Assembly (NCBI RefSeq): GCF_011753055.1
Contig: NZ_VWWJ01000001.1
Coordinates: 558,001-622,000, forward strand
DNA from: Burkholderia sp. Ax-1719
GTDB lineage: Bacteria; Pseudomonadota; Gammaproteobacteria; Burkholderiales; Burkholderiaceae
Length of the DNA stretch: 64,000 nt
Direction: 5' to 3'
Below, one piece after another: positions 53,409 to 61,828 of this stretch. The notes beneath the pieces were generated by a model, which worked only from the letters and a program-made list of their open reading frames with translations, was not told the DNA's origin and did not search any database. The position numbers and the translations under genes are program-made. Every line of letters starts with the position of its first letter. Positions within the stretch are counted from its first letter, which is position 1.

Positions 53409-54143
53409 ATGAAAATCGCAGCCATTTCCGATATCCACGGCAATCTCGCGGCGCTCGATGCCGTATTGGATGACGCGCGCAGTCAGGGCGTCGATCTGAT
53501 CGTCAATCTTGGCGATATCCTCTCTGGCGCGCTTTACCCATCGCAAACGGCTGACCGGCTGATGTCGCTGCGCCTGCCGACGATCAGGGGCAATCACGAA
53601 CGCCAGCTGCTGGCCGGCGATCCTTCACGTATGGGACCGTCCGATCGCTTTGCGCACTTTGCGTTGCGTGACGATCAACTCGCCTGGCTGCGCGATTTGC
53701 CCGCCACGCTCAGACCCGTCGACGACGTTTTGCTCGTACATGGCACGCCCACAAGCGATCTCGACTATTTCCTGGAGACCGTGACGCCAGGCGGTTGCCG
53801 GTTCGCGACGCACGCCGAGGTCGAGAGCCGCGCGGGCGACGTTCAGGCGGCGCTGATTCTATGCGGGCACACGCACCTGCAACGATCGATGAGGCTCAAT
53901 GACGGACGGCTGATCGTGAATCCCGGCAGCGTTGGACTGCCGGCCTATGAAGACGATCATCCGTACCCGCATCGCATGGAAGCGGGCTCTCCGCATGCCC
54001 GTTATGCGATCGTCACGAAGCACGCTTCGCATTGGAGTGCGAAATGTAGAGCCGTCAATTACGACTGGAACGAGGCCGCGAAAGTGGCCGCGTCGAATGA
54101 GCGGCCGGATTGGGAACAGGCCCTGCGAACGGGATTCTGCTAA
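53409..54143 (+). CDS. metallophosphoesterase (calcineurin-like)
   Basis: A 244-residue metal-dependent phosphoesterase. All metal-binding motifs are in place: ISDIHGNLAALDAVL, LGDILSG, RGNHERQ, LVHGTP and LCGHTHLQRS. This order matches the YfcE/DUF2156-free bacterial group of single-domain calcineurin-like phosphodiesterases. The residues after the core (PYPHRMEAGSPHARYAIV) suggest a cytoplasmic enzyme; no signal peptide is present. The substrate is unknown. It converges on the secreted repeat protein gene with 30 bp between the stops. Confidence 0.92.
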   Translation: MKIAAISDIHGNLAALDAVLDDARSQGVDLIVNLGDILSGALYPSQTADRLMSLRLPTIRGNHERQLLAGDPSRMGPSDRFAHFALRDDQLAWLRDLPATLRPVDDVLLVHGTPTSDLDYFLETVTPGGCRFATHAEVESRAGDVQAALILCGHTHLQRSMRLNDGRLIVNPGSVGLPAYEDDHPYPHRMEAGSPHARYAIVTKHASHWSAKCRAVNYDWNEAAKVAASNERPDWEQALRTGFC

Positions 54144-54173
54144 AGCGCGATCGTCCGACCACCCGACTGCGAT

Positions 54174-54635
54174 TCAATGCACGATCAATGCATTGGACTG
54201 CGCATTACCCGCGCCGGCGGCGATATTGATGCCGATATTTCCACTCGCGCCAGCAAGCGCGCCCGCGCCGAGCGACGCGCTCGCGCTGCCGGCGATCAAC
54301 TGCACGACGGCATGCGTGCTTTGTTGCGAGACGATGTCCGCTTGAGACGTGGTGGCCAGAACGAGCTGATTCGCCTGCGCGTTGAGCGCGCCCGCCGCCA
54401 GATTCACGCCGACATTGCCGCTCGCGCCGCGCAATACGTCGGCGCCTACCGAGGCCGTCGGGGCGCTGATTTTCGCGTTGCCGCCGATGTCCTGCAATGA
54501 GGTCAATTTGACCGATGAGAATACGGTGCTGCTGTCGTCGTCGGACAATGCCGTCGATGCGCCCGCGAACGCCGACGAAGCGCCCACACACGTTGCAGCA
54601 CAGACGGCTACGGCGATAAACATACGGACTTTCAT
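54174..54635 (-). CDS. secreted protein with two glycine/asparagine-rich repeats
   Basis: A 153-residue exported protein of unknown function with a signal peptide (MFIAVAVCAATCVGASSAFA). The mature part contains two copies of a repeat: ASGNVGVNLAAGALNAQANQ and ASGNIGINIAAGAGNAQSNA, separated by about 50 residues, with spaced Gly, Asn, Ala and Gln. This pattern resembles proteins forming beta-solenoid or amyloid-like surface fibres, but I cannot name the family. ATG 54635 has GGGAG upstream and leaves the signal at the N-terminus. It is downstream of flhDC on the same strand with a 105-bp gap and ends close to the metallophosphoesterase gene. A link to flagellar control is speculative. Confidence 0.75.
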   Translation of the reverse strand: MKVRMFIAVAVCAATCVGASSAFAGASTALSDDDSSTVFSSVKLTSLQDIGGNAKISAPTASVGADVLRGASGNVGVNLAAGALNAQANQLVLATTSQADIVSQQSTHAVVQLIAGSASASLGAGALAGASGNIGINIAAGAGNAQSNALIVH

Positions 54636-54740
54636 CGATGGCTCCCGGCGTGTGTGAATCACACGAATATCCGCGATATCGACCTACGCCGGCCAAGTTG
54701 GAGTCAGGGTTTTCCCTGGGTAGTCGTGCTCATATCGTGC

Positions 54741-55355
54741 TCACGCTGCCTGGACGGCCACCTCGTCGCCTGCCACCGCGGCCGTATCCACCTCGGTGGC
54801 CGCCGCAATCGCTTCCACCACCGCGCGCGCCGCCTTTCTCGTTTTACCTGCGCGCGACGGCGGCTGGCACGCGCCGCACACGACGCCCTTCTGCAGGTCG
54901 TGCTTGTGCGCCACGAATTTGCCCGTGCAGCGGCAACAAGGCGTCAGTTGCAGCATTTCGGCCTCGAAGAAGCGCACCAGCGTCCAGGCGCGCGTCAGAT
55001 CGAGCACGGGCATGGCTTCGGTGCGCGTGCAGTGCTCCAGATAGAGCCGATAACCCTTGGTGAGCGCATCGAGATGCGAGCAGCTCGCTTCCTTCCTCAG
55101 AAACAGATACGTGTTGAAGAACAGCGACGCGTGGATATTGGGCAGCCAGGGCATGTACCAGTCCGCCGAGAAAGGCAGCATGCCCTTGGGCGGGGACACG
55201 CCGCGCAATTCGCGGTAAAGGCGGATCAGCCGGTCGCGCGAGAGCGACAACTCGCTTTCGAGCACTTGCATGCGCGCCCCGAGTTCGATGAGTGCGATTG
55301 CGCGAAATACTTCTTGTGCGTCTTCGGTGACGCTCTTTCGGGTCATTGTATTCAT
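54741..55355 (-). CDS. flhC: flagellar master regulator subunit FlhC
   Basis: A 204-residue FlhC, which with FlhD forms the FlhD4C2 activator of class II flagellar genes. Family features are SVTEDAQEVFRAIALIELGARMQVLESELSLSR, SADWYMPWLPNIHASLFFNTY and the zinc-binding cysteines TPCCRCTGKF and VVCGAC. An Ala-rich C-terminal tail of about 35 residues extends beyond the E. coli length. It follows flhD by 12 bp and is cotranscribed. No motility or chemotaxis genes are in the window, so this copy is separated from them. Confidence 0.95.
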   Translation of the reverse strand: MNTMTRKSVTEDAQEVFRAIALIELGARMQVLESELSLSRDRLIRLYRELRGVSPPKGMLPFSADWYMPWLPNIHASLFFNTYLFLRKEASCSHLDALTKGYRLYLEHCTRTEAMPVLDLTRAWTLVRFFEAEMLQLTPCCRCTGKFVAHKHDLQKGVVCGACQPPSRAGKTRKAARAVVEAIAAATEVDTAAVAGDEVAVQAA

Positions 55356-55367
55356 GACGAATCGCGC

Positions 55368-55685
55368 TTAGACGAGAAGTTCGACAGGGTGACCTGCCAT
55401 CAGGATGGCAGCATGAGTGGACGCGATCTCGACGTGTTTCGCCGGCTGCGTCAGGGCGGACAGCAGCATCTGATCGTTGAAGCGGAATGCGCACAGCAGA
55501 TGGTCCGACGCGGCCAGCTTGATGACCTGCGCCAGTGACAGGCCGACCAGAATATCGGCAATTTCGGCCGCCAGGCCCAGGCGGAACATGCCGATTGCAC
55601 GATCCTCGCGCAACAGGCGCTGCGCCAGCATGAGGTAAGACAGGTTGACTTCGCGAATGCTTTCCTGAATGTCGAGAGAATTCAT
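55368..55685 (-). CDS. flhD: flagellar master regulator subunit FlhD
   Basis: A 105-residue FlhD. Family features are IQESIREVNLSYLMLAQRLLREDRAIGMFRLGL and IADILVGLSLAQVIKLAASDHLLCAFRFND, the region that dimerises and contacts FlhC. The Cys in HLLCAFRF is conserved in FlhD. It is the first gene of the flhDC operon; its promoter must lie in the 341-bp stretch 55686-56026, which otherwise has no convincing gene. Confidence 0.95.
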   Translation of the reverse strand: MNSLDIQESIREVNLSYLMLAQRLLREDRAIGMFRLGLAAEIADILVGLSLAQVIKLAASDHLLCAFRFNDQMLLSALTQPAKHVEIASTHAAILMAGHPVELLV

Positions 55686-56026
55686 GGTTGTTAGCCTCGA
55701 TCGCTGGAAATCAACGACTACGCTAAACGCATATCTCGCTTCATCGGTTCACCGCATCGGCTGACTACGCCAGCTCACTTCGCGTTGATGCCGTCCGATT
55801 GAAGGCCGATGAATCAAGCGCTTAGTAGGTGTTTGCCAGTTCAGGGTAGTCCGCTCACCTCTCTCTGGTCAATATTCATACGAATTGATTTCTTTAATCG
55901 ATCACGGCTCGCGGTGAAGCATCGTTATCGGAATTTTTTATCGGGTCGGGAAAGAAGCGGTCATGTCTTCTCAATGCCGGCTTTAAAGCGGCGCATTCGA
56001 AAATTCGAATTGAATAAGGCGAAACG
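55686..56026. other. flhD upstream region without a gene
   Basis: A 341-bp intergenic stretch between flhD (start 55685, minus) and the stop of the DUF3820-like gene. It is AT-richer than the coding DNA and should contain the flhDC promoter and regulatory sites, but I could not assign -35/-10 boxes. A 73-codon plus-strand open frame (55809-56030) has no ribosome-binding site or recognisable features and is not called. Confidence 0.5.
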
Positions 56027-56242
56027 CTAACCGCGTTTGCGTAACGGCTCTAGCAGATCGCGCAAGCCGTTATGATCCATCTCCTGCATCAAGGCAAGGA
56101 GCCGGCCAATCTCGCCTGGCGGAAACCCCTCGCGGGCGAACCAGTTGAGGTAGTGCCCTGGCAGGTCGGCGATCAGCCGGCCTTTGTACTTGCCGAAGGG
56201 CATGGCGAGGGTGACGAGGCGTTCGAGGTCTGGAGCGTGCAT
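56027..56242 (-). CDS. DUF3820 family small protein
   Basis: A 71-residue conserved protein. The pattern MPFGKYKGRLIADLPGHYL, then NWFAREGFPPGEIGRLLALM and HNGLRDLLEPLRK, matches the DUF3820 family found in many proteobacteria. The family is related in part to putative quorum-sensing or exonuclease-adjacent proteins, but its function is unknown. ATG 56242 is preferred over an upstream ATG at 56287, which would add a poorly conserved stretch. The gene appears to stand alone. Confidence 0.82.
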   Translation of the reverse strand: MHAPDLERLVTLAMPFGKYKGRLIADLPGHYLNWFAREGFPPGEIGRLLALMQEMDHNGLRDLLEPLRKRG

Positions 56243-56463
56243 GGCGGCTATTGTGCATGTTTTTTGAAGCGTAAGCGCTCGCAACATCGCTCACAGGCAA
56301 CGGGTCCCTGATTAAATCCGCTTAAAGTCCTTTGACCGCTGCCGTTAACCGGTGAAATGGCGGAGAGATCGCCCATCCCAATGCCTGCAATCGGCGGAAC
56401 TGGCACCTCCGCGACTACCCGCACGCGCTGTGCCGCGTGAAGTGCGAAGACATTCCCTCTCTC

Positions 56464-58473
56464 ATGTTTGCGAAACACCTCTGGGCCGCGTGCGTCGCGG
56501 TCACGCTCACTGCTGCGTTCGCGCCCGTATGCGAAGCGCAATATTCAACTGACTGGATTGCGAATACTTACGGCACCAATGCAACGCGTGTGGGCAACGT
56601 AGCGCGCTCGATGTGGGTAGCACCCGAGGGCGTGATCTATACGGCGTCGATGTGGGACGAAAACGAAGGCGGCGTGGCGCTGTATCAGAACGCTCAGAGC
56701 CTTGGATCGATTGGTGCTCATGCCGATTTTCAGGGCGGTGCGATTACCGGCAATGCGACATCGCTATTTGTCGCCATGCAGTTCAATAGTACGTACGGTA
56801 GCGGCAAGGTGGGCCGCTACAACCGCACGAGCCGCGCTCGCGATCTGTTGATCAGTGTGAGCAACACGACGACGGAGCGCCTCGCCGACGTCGTCACCGG
56901 TCTCGCCACGGCGGGCTCGCTCCTCTATGCCAGCGATTTTCCTGGCAACCGCGTGCGCGTTTTCACCACGACAGGCGTGTGGCAACGCGATATCGGCATC
57001 GCAGGTCCGGGCGCACTGGCTGTCGATGCGGCGGGCAATCTCTGGGTCGCGCAAAAGAGCACGGGTAACGTGGTGGAATTCGGCCCGAGCGGCGACAGGC
57101 GCAATACGATTCAGCTCGGTTCGAGCGAGCGGCCATCGTCTCTATTTTTTGATTCGCAGACCGCGCAATTGATGATCGGCGACTCCGGCCCGGATATGAA
57201 CATCAAGCTGTACAACGTTGCGGGCACACCGTTTTTTACCGGCACGTTCGGCGTCAAGGGTGGCTATCTGAATACGGTCACGGGCCTCAAGGGGCAGGTG
57301 GGTGACAAGCGTTTTACGCGCGTGGACGGCATCGGCAAGGATTCGGGCGGCATGCTTTACGTGCTGAACAATCCGTGGGGCGGTTCATGGGATCTGGGCC
57401 GCGACGGCGGCACCGACATTCACGCCTACGATGGCAGAGGCAATCTGCGCTGGAAACTGCAATCGCTCAATTTCGAGGGCAATGGCGTGCCCGATTCGGG
57501 CAGCGACGCTGCCCTGTTCTACGGTGGCACCAACGTGTATGCCGGTACGGCGGGTGGTGTTTTCGTCGCCAATACCGTCGATCCCATTACGTATCCGTCC
57601 GATCCGCGTATCAATCTCGCCGACCACGAACGCGGCGAGCATTTCGCGCAACTTGCGTATGTGAACGGACACCGCATTCTGGTTGCGGCGAGCCAGAATC
57701 CCGACACCTTTTATTTCTTCCACTTCAACGCGCAGAGTGGCTATATCGCCATTCCCGATGCGACGCTGCCCGGCACCGCCTTCAATACGACGGCGCGAGT
57801 CCGTGACGGATTTTGTCTCGATAGCAAAGGCGATATCTGGGTTGGGCTCGACAAAACCAATGTCATTTCGCACTATCCGTTGGCGGGTTTCGACGCAACA
57901 GGCAAGCCGATCTGGGGTTCACCCAAAACGTGGCCGATTCCGCGCACGATCTCGCAACTCACGCGCATTGTCTATCTGCCAGAAAGCGACACGATGATTC
58001 TCGCGCAAGGCATCACGGGTAATACCGATTGGACAGCGGTAGGCTCGCGTGTGGAGGTGTATCACGGATGGCTCGCCGGCAATACGGGCGCGCCGAATCC
58101 CGTCATTACGATTTCGGCGGCGAATGCGAAGTCGATTACGGCCAGTGGCAATTATCTGTTTGCGGGCTACGTGCATACCGTGCCCAATATCGACGCCTTC
58201 AATCTCACGACCGGCAAGCTCGATACCACGTTGATCAATAGCAATCCGAATGCGGTGTACGTTGGTAACGATGTCGATTCGATGTACGGATTGCGTTCGT
58301 ATCGGCGCGCAAATGGCGAATATGTCGTGACCAAGGACAATTACAACGGATCGAACCTCGTCGTGTATCGATGGACGCCAGGCATGACGGCGAGCGTTGC
58401 CGCAAGTACGGCCGCAACGTCCGCTTCGGTGACGAAGGCGATGCTCGCATCGCCCTTCGGATCGAATTATTGA
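56464..58473 (+). CDS. secreted NHL/beta-propeller-type protein
   Basis: A 669-residue exported protein. The signal peptide is AKHLWAACVAVTLTAAFAPVCEA. The mature part has repeated propeller-blade-like units with NHL/SMP-30 flavour: GALAVDAAGNLWVAQKSTGNVVEFG, VDGIGKDSGGMLYVLNN, and DGFCLDSKGDIWVGLDKTNVISHY, each with an aspartate followed by G-x-L/I-W/Y-V. Such proteins are often periplasmic binding or lyase-like enzymes, but no catalytic motif is evident. ATG 56464 leaves the signal at the N-terminus; ATG 56437 would add nine residues. The gene stands alone and converges on the MarR gene. Confidence 0.8.
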   Translation: MFAKHLWAACVAVTLTAAFAPVCEAQYSTDWIANTYGTNATRVGNVARSMWVAPEGVIYTASMWDENEGGVALYQNAQSLGSIGAHADFQGGAITGNATSLFVAMQFNSTYGSGKVGRYNRTSRARDLLISVSNTTTERLADVVTGLATAGSLLYASDFPGNRVRVFTTTGVWQRDIGIAGPGALAVDAAGNLWVAQKSTGNVVEFGPSGDRRNTIQLGSSERPSSLFFDSQTAQLMIGDSGPDMNIKLYNVAGTPFFTGTFGVKGGYLNTVTGLKGQVGDKRFTRVDGIGKDSGGMLYVLNNPWGGSWDLGRDGGTDIHAYDGRGNLRWKLQSLNFEGNGVPDSGSDAALFYGGTNVYAGTAGGVFVANTVDPITYPSDPRINLADHERGEHFAQLAYVNGHRILVAASQNPDTFYFFHFNAQSGYIAIPDATLPGTAFNTTARVRDGFCLDSKGDIWVGLDKTNVISHYPLAGFDATGKPIWGSPKTWPIPRTISQLTRIVYLPESDTMILAQGITGNTDWTAVGSRVEVYHGWLAGNTGAPNPVITISAANAKSITASGNYLFAGYVHTVPNIDAFNLTTGKLDTTLINSNPNAVYVGNDVDSMYGLRSYRRANGEYVVTKDNYNGSNLVVYRWTPGMTASVAASTAATSASVTKAMLASPFGSNY

Positions 58474-58590
58474 TGCAGGGATAGTCCTTTTACGGCCTTG
58501 TCCACGGCTTTCTTTGGGGCGTTCGTTGAATACGGTTGCGTGGTTCATGGCGAGCGTCATCGCGTGCTCCGGCAGGGCAGATTGCGGCGA

Positions 58591-59082
58591 TTATTGCTGC
58601 GCCCCTGACGCATTAATCTCCACACCGTCGGCGAATTTGCGCAGGAGGCGCACCAGTTCGTCGATTTCCTGGCGTTCCCAATGGGCGAACAATGCGCGTC
58701 CCAGCCGGTCGCGCGCTGCGTCGACCGCGTCGGTCATCGTCTTGCCTTTCGCAGTGACGACCACCTCACGGACGCGCCCATCTTCGGCACCCGCGCGTCG
58801 ATCGACGAGGCCCAGGCTTTCGAGTTTAGCCACCTGACGGCTCACCGTGGAGTGATCGCGGCCAACCCGGCCAGCCAGATCGACCATACCAATCGGGCCA
58901 AATCGCTCGACTGCAACCAGCAGCGGAAACAGGGCGCGGTCGAGTGAAATCCCCGCCTCCCGAATCATGTTCTCGTCGACATCGGGACGGTTCATGACGC
59001 TGACGATTCTGATCAGCGCGCCATGCAATTCCCGGATCGATTTCGAAATCTGTGTATCTTGCACATTTTTTCTCGTCGGCAT
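58591..59082 (-). CDS. MarR-family transcriptional regulator
   Basis: A 163-residue winged-helix regulator. The MarR core is clear: MVDLAGRVGRDHSTVSRQVAKLESLGLVDRRAGAEDGRVREVVVTAKG (wing and recognition helix), here read as VDLAGRVGRDHSTVSRQ, LESLGLVDRR and RVREVVVTAKG. ATG 59082 has a perfect AGGAGG five bases upstream; the open frame upstream runs into the divergent monooxygenase. It is divergent from the FAD monooxygenase at 59129 with only 46 bp between starts. Two inverted 14-bp elements at 59051-59064 and 59099-59112 are probable binding sites, so it likely represses that gene and itself until a ligand binds. Confidence 0.92.
   Translation of the reverse strand: MPTRKNVQDTQISKSIRELHGALIRIVSVMNRPDVDENMIREAGISLDRALFPLLVAVERFGPIGMVDLAGRVGRDHSTVSRQVAKLESLGLVDRRAGAEDGRVREVVVTAKGKTMTDAVDAARDRLGRALFAHWERQEIDELVRLLRKFADGVEINASGAQQ
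59051..59064. promoter_or_regulatory. candidate MarR-binding site 1
   Basis: TGTGTATCTTGCAC matches the second element (reverse strand, 59099-59112) at 11 of 14 positions, with TGTGTA and TGCAC identical and only the central three bases different. It lies within the first codons of the marR gene, where binding would block its transcription. Confidence 0.45.
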
Positions 59083-59098
59083 ACTATCCTCCTGGTGC

Positions 59099-59112
59099 GT
59101 GCATTTTACACA
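59099..59112. promoter_or_regulatory. candidate MarR-binding site 2
   Basis: Read on the minus strand this is TGTGTAAAATGCAC, an inverted near-copy of the element at 59051-59064, 34 bp away. It overlaps the expected promoter of the FAD monooxygenase (GTG 59129) and its ribosome-binding site lies just downstream. Confidence 0.45.
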
Positions 59113-59128
59113 TAGTTTGGAGGCGAAA

Positions 59129-60652
59129 GTGCGAGAGCGATCAGTCGATGTGGTGATTTCGGGGGCCGGAGCAGCCGGCTTGACGCTGGCGATCGAGCTG
59201 GCCAGGCGCGGCGTGACGTTCTGCCTGTGCGACAAGCTGGAAGCGCCGTTTGGCGGATCGCGCGGCAAGGGCATTCAGCCCCGGACCCTGGAGATTTTCG
59301 AGGATCTCGGCGTGCTGGATCGCATGTTGCTGGCGGGCGGCCCGTACCCGCCCGAACGCAAATATCGTGACGACGGCAGTTACGGCGAAGCGCAAGCGCT
59401 GGTGACCGAAGCGCCGACGCCGTCCGAGCCGTACGTGGCTCCACTGCTCGTTGCGCAGTTTCGCAGCGAAGCGGTCTTGCGTGAGCGCCTCGCCGAGCTT
59501 GGTCATTCGGTGCGTTACGGATGCGAACTGATTGGGATCGAACAGGACGAAAACGGTGTCGTGGCGCATGTCGTTGATCCGGCGGGTGAGCAGACGATTC
59601 GCGCGCAATTTCTGGTGGGCGCGGATGGCGGCCGAAGCTTCGTGCGAAACGTAATGGCGATTGGCTTTCCGGGAAAAACGTTAGGTGTACGTGCTGTTGT
59701 CGCCGATGTGTTTCTCTCGGGTCTGGATCGCGATGTCTGGCATCGCTTCAACGAGGGATCGATGGAACGTCAGATTGCGCTGTGTCCCCTCATCGGGACG
59801 ACTATGTTCCAGCTACAGGCGCCTGTTCCGCTTGACGGGGACGTCGATCTCTCCGCCGAGGGACTTGCCGCAATGATCAAGGCGCGAACAGGGCGCGACG
59901 ACATTCATATCGAATCCGTATCGTGGGCGTCGGCATACACCATGAATGCGCGACTCGCCGACCGTTATCGCGACCGGCGCCTCTTGCTCGTGGGCGATGC
60001 TGCTCACATTCATCCCCCCACTGGCGGACAGGGTCTCAACACCAGCGTGCAGGATGCCTGCAATCTTGGCTGGAAGCTGGCGGCGGTTATCGACGGAGCG
60101 CCGGATCGATTGCTCGATAGCTATGAAGCGGAACGCAGACCAGTGGCGGCCGATATGCTCGGTCTGACCACCCGACTTCTCGATGCGATGAAGCAGGGCG
60201 ACAATCGTCGTGGACGCGAGGTGCGTCAGCTTGACATCGGTTATGTCGATTCCACGCTTGCGCTGGAACGTCCTCAACGGCATGCAGGACCACGTGCGGG
60301 TGAGCGCGCGCCGGATGCGCCCATTCGTCGTGCCAGTGGGCATCCGGCGCGCCTATTCGACTTGTTGAAGGGCGCGCATTGGACGCTCATCGGCTATGGT
60401 GTGGATCGCGAACGCGTTACGCCGCGTGCAGGTTTGCGTATTCATACGTTTGGGACAGCCGGGGATATCGTGGATGATTGCGGCCATTTCAACGACGCTT
60501 ACGCGATGGAGCAGGGCGACTGGGTGCTGGTGCGTCCGGATGGCTATATCGGCGCGATTCTATCGAGCGAAAATCTGGAATCGCTGGAGCGTTACCTGGA
60601 GAACGTTGGCGTTGGGCGGCTGCAATGCGCGGCTTATGTTTCGGCTTCGTAG
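59129..60652 (+). CDS. FAD-dependent aromatic-type monooxygenase (class A flavoprotein)
   Basis: A 507-residue FAD-binding monooxygenase of the PheA/TfdB/MhpA type. The Rossmann motif VVISGAGAAGLTLAIELARRG, the RGKGIQPRTLEIFEDLGV segment, the FAD/NADPH motif VGADGGRSFVR and DAAHIHPPTGGQGLNTSVQDACNLGWKLAAV are all intact. A thioredoxin-like C-terminal domain is partly present. Such enzymes hydroxylate phenolic or related compounds with NAD(P)H. GTG 59129 has GGAGG upstream; the frame is open upstream but antisense to marR. It overlaps the convergent metallo-beta-lactamase-fold gene by 19 bp. The substrate is unknown; the neighbouring tautomerase and hydrolase suggest a catabolic route. Confidence 0.92.
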   Translation: MRERSVDVVISGAGAAGLTLAIELARRGVTFCLCDKLEAPFGGSRGKGIQPRTLEIFEDLGVLDRMLLAGGPYPPERKYRDDGSYGEAQALVTEAPTPSEPYVAPLLVAQFRSEAVLRERLAELGHSVRYGCELIGIEQDENGVVAHVVDPAGEQTIRAQFLVGADGGRSFVRNVMAIGFPGKTLGVRAVVADVFLSGLDRDVWHRFNEGSMERQIALCPLIGTTMFQLQAPVPLDGDVDLSAEGLAAMIKARTGRDDIHIESVSWASAYTMNARLADRYRDRRLLLVGDAAHIHPPTGGQGLNTSVQDACNLGWKLAAVIDGAPDRLLDSYEAERRPVAADMLGLTTRLLDAMKQGDNRRGREVRQLDIGYVDSTLALERPQRHAGPRAGERAPDAPIRRASGHPARLFDLLKGAHWTLIGYGVDRERVTPRAGLRIHTFGTAGDIVDDCGHFNDAYAMEQGDWVLVRPDGYIGAILSSENLESLERYLENVGVGRLQCAAYVSAS

Positions 60653-61479
60653 AGCAGATCGTATTGCTCGCCCGTTCGCTTGATACGCGCGAAGCCGGGC
60701 TCGCCCAGGTGCATGCCGGCAATCAACATGTCCTCTGAACTGACAAAATCCAGAAGGCGTGATCGTGTTGCTGCGGCCTCTGACGCATGCTGGTCGAAGG
60801 CGATCGTGACATCCGGTCGTTTGATCTGAATATGCGGGAAATGCACGATGTCGCCCCAAACCAGCAAGCGCTGATTGCCGGATTCAAGCGCATATCCGGT
60901 GTGTCCTTCCGTGTGTCCGGGCAGTGGAATTGCCCGGATACCCGGCAGTACTTCTCCCTGATCGAAGGTGCGGAGTTTGTCGCGGTATGCGTCGAAGACC
61001 TGGCGCGCCAGCTGGAAGTTTCCACGCGCCCGCGCGCTGGCCCGCGCCAGATTTGCATCGTCCTGCCAGAAGTCCAGCTCTCGATGATGAGCCACTAGTT
61101 CGGCATTCGGAAAACAGATGTGGCCGGTTGGATCTATTAGTCCACCGACATGATCGGGATGCGCGTGGGTTAGCAGGATCGTCTCGATCTCGCCTGCTTC
61201 AACACCGGCAAGCGATAAATGGGTTTTCAGTTGGCCGCCCCATTGCTTGATGCCACCTGCGCCGGCGTCGATAAGAACCGTTCGGCCCTTTGCGCGTACC
61301 ACGTAGCAGTTTATGTGCACGGCATCCGATTCTTTTTGTCCGGCGTCGCTCTGCATGCTGGCCGCCTGGGCAGGGTCGATATTGGAAAGAACGTTCAGGT
61401 CGGCTGTGAGGTAGCCATCACTGATTGCGGTGATGGTGAAATCGCCGATTCGCTGAACGGGAAACGTAACGTTAGGCAC
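60634..61479 (-). CDS. metallo-beta-lactamase-fold hydrolase
   Basis: A 281-residue MBL-fold metallo-hydrolase. The zinc motif THAHPDHVGG (HxHxDH), the later histidine in PGHTEGHTGY and the aspartate in WGDIVHFP are present. The N-terminus matches the quorum-quenching-lactonase-like and catabolic lactonase branch (ITAISDGYL). GTG 61479 has GGAG seven bases upstream; a longer frame to 61782 covers the tautomerase gene antisense and is unlikely. It is last in a minus-strand set of three (unknown protein, tautomerase, this gene) and overlaps the end of the FAD monooxygenase gene. It may hydrolyse a lactone or ester made in that route (inference). Confidence 0.9.
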   Translation of the reverse strand: MPNVTFPVQRIGDFTITAISDGYLTADLNVLSNIDPAQAASMQSDAGQKESDAVHINCYVVRAKGRTVLIDAGAGGIKQWGGQLKTHLSLAGVEAGEIETILLTHAHPDHVGGLIDPTGHICFPNAELVAHHRELDFWQDDANLARASARARGNFQLARQVFDAYRDKLRTFDQGEVLPGIRAIPLPGHTEGHTGYALESGNQRLLVWGDIVHFPHIQIKRPDVTIAFDQHASEAAATRSRLLDFVSSEDMLIAGMHLGEPGFARIKRTGEQYDLLYEAET

Positions 61480-61501
61480 AGTTGTTCTCCACGGGCACTT
61501 T

Positions 61502-61828
61502 TCAATTGCGTGCGTGAATGCTGGATGCGATATAGCCAAAACAACGGATGCGCGCGGTGAGGCCTGTGTGGCGCATGATTGCGCTATCGAGTTGTTCCGT
61601 GAACCGGTGCATGACCGAAGGTGTGCGAGACGGCTGGAGACGGTATTGCACTTCGGCAAATACGGGGTGCCCATGTCCGTGTCGAGCCTCGATGTAGATG
61701 ACATGAACGTTGTTGAGCGCGGCGCCCATGACATTCGTGCATAGTTCGACGCACTCATGGGACAGCGCGGCGATCTGCTCATCGGACGGCATTTTTCCCG
61801 CTGAAATATAGAGCGATAGATTAGGCAT
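61502..61828 (-). CDS. tautomerase family protein (4-oxalocrotonate tautomerase-like)
   Basis: A 108-residue protein whose start, MPNLSLYISAGKMPSDEQI, leaves the catalytic Pro at position 1 after Met removal, the hallmark of the tautomerase superfamily. The first half fits one 4-oxalocrotonate-tautomerase beta-alpha-beta unit; the second half (VHVIYIEARHGHGHPVFAEVQYR) could be the second unit, as in MIF/CHMI types. These enzymes tautomerise or hydrate alpha-keto acids from aromatic ring cleavage. It overlaps the previous gene (ending at 61821) by 8 bp, so the two are cotranscribed. The substrate is unknown. Confidence 0.82.
   Translation of the reverse strand: MPNLSLYISAGKMPSDEQIAALSHECVELCTNVMGAALNNVHVIYIEARHGHGHPVFAEVQYRLQPSRTPSVMHRFTEQLDSAIMRHTGLTARIRCFGYIASSIHARN

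Noticed and set aside
55809..56030. 73-codon plus-strand open frame upstream of flhD
   Set aside because: No ribosome-binding site, no recognised features, and basic random-looking composition.
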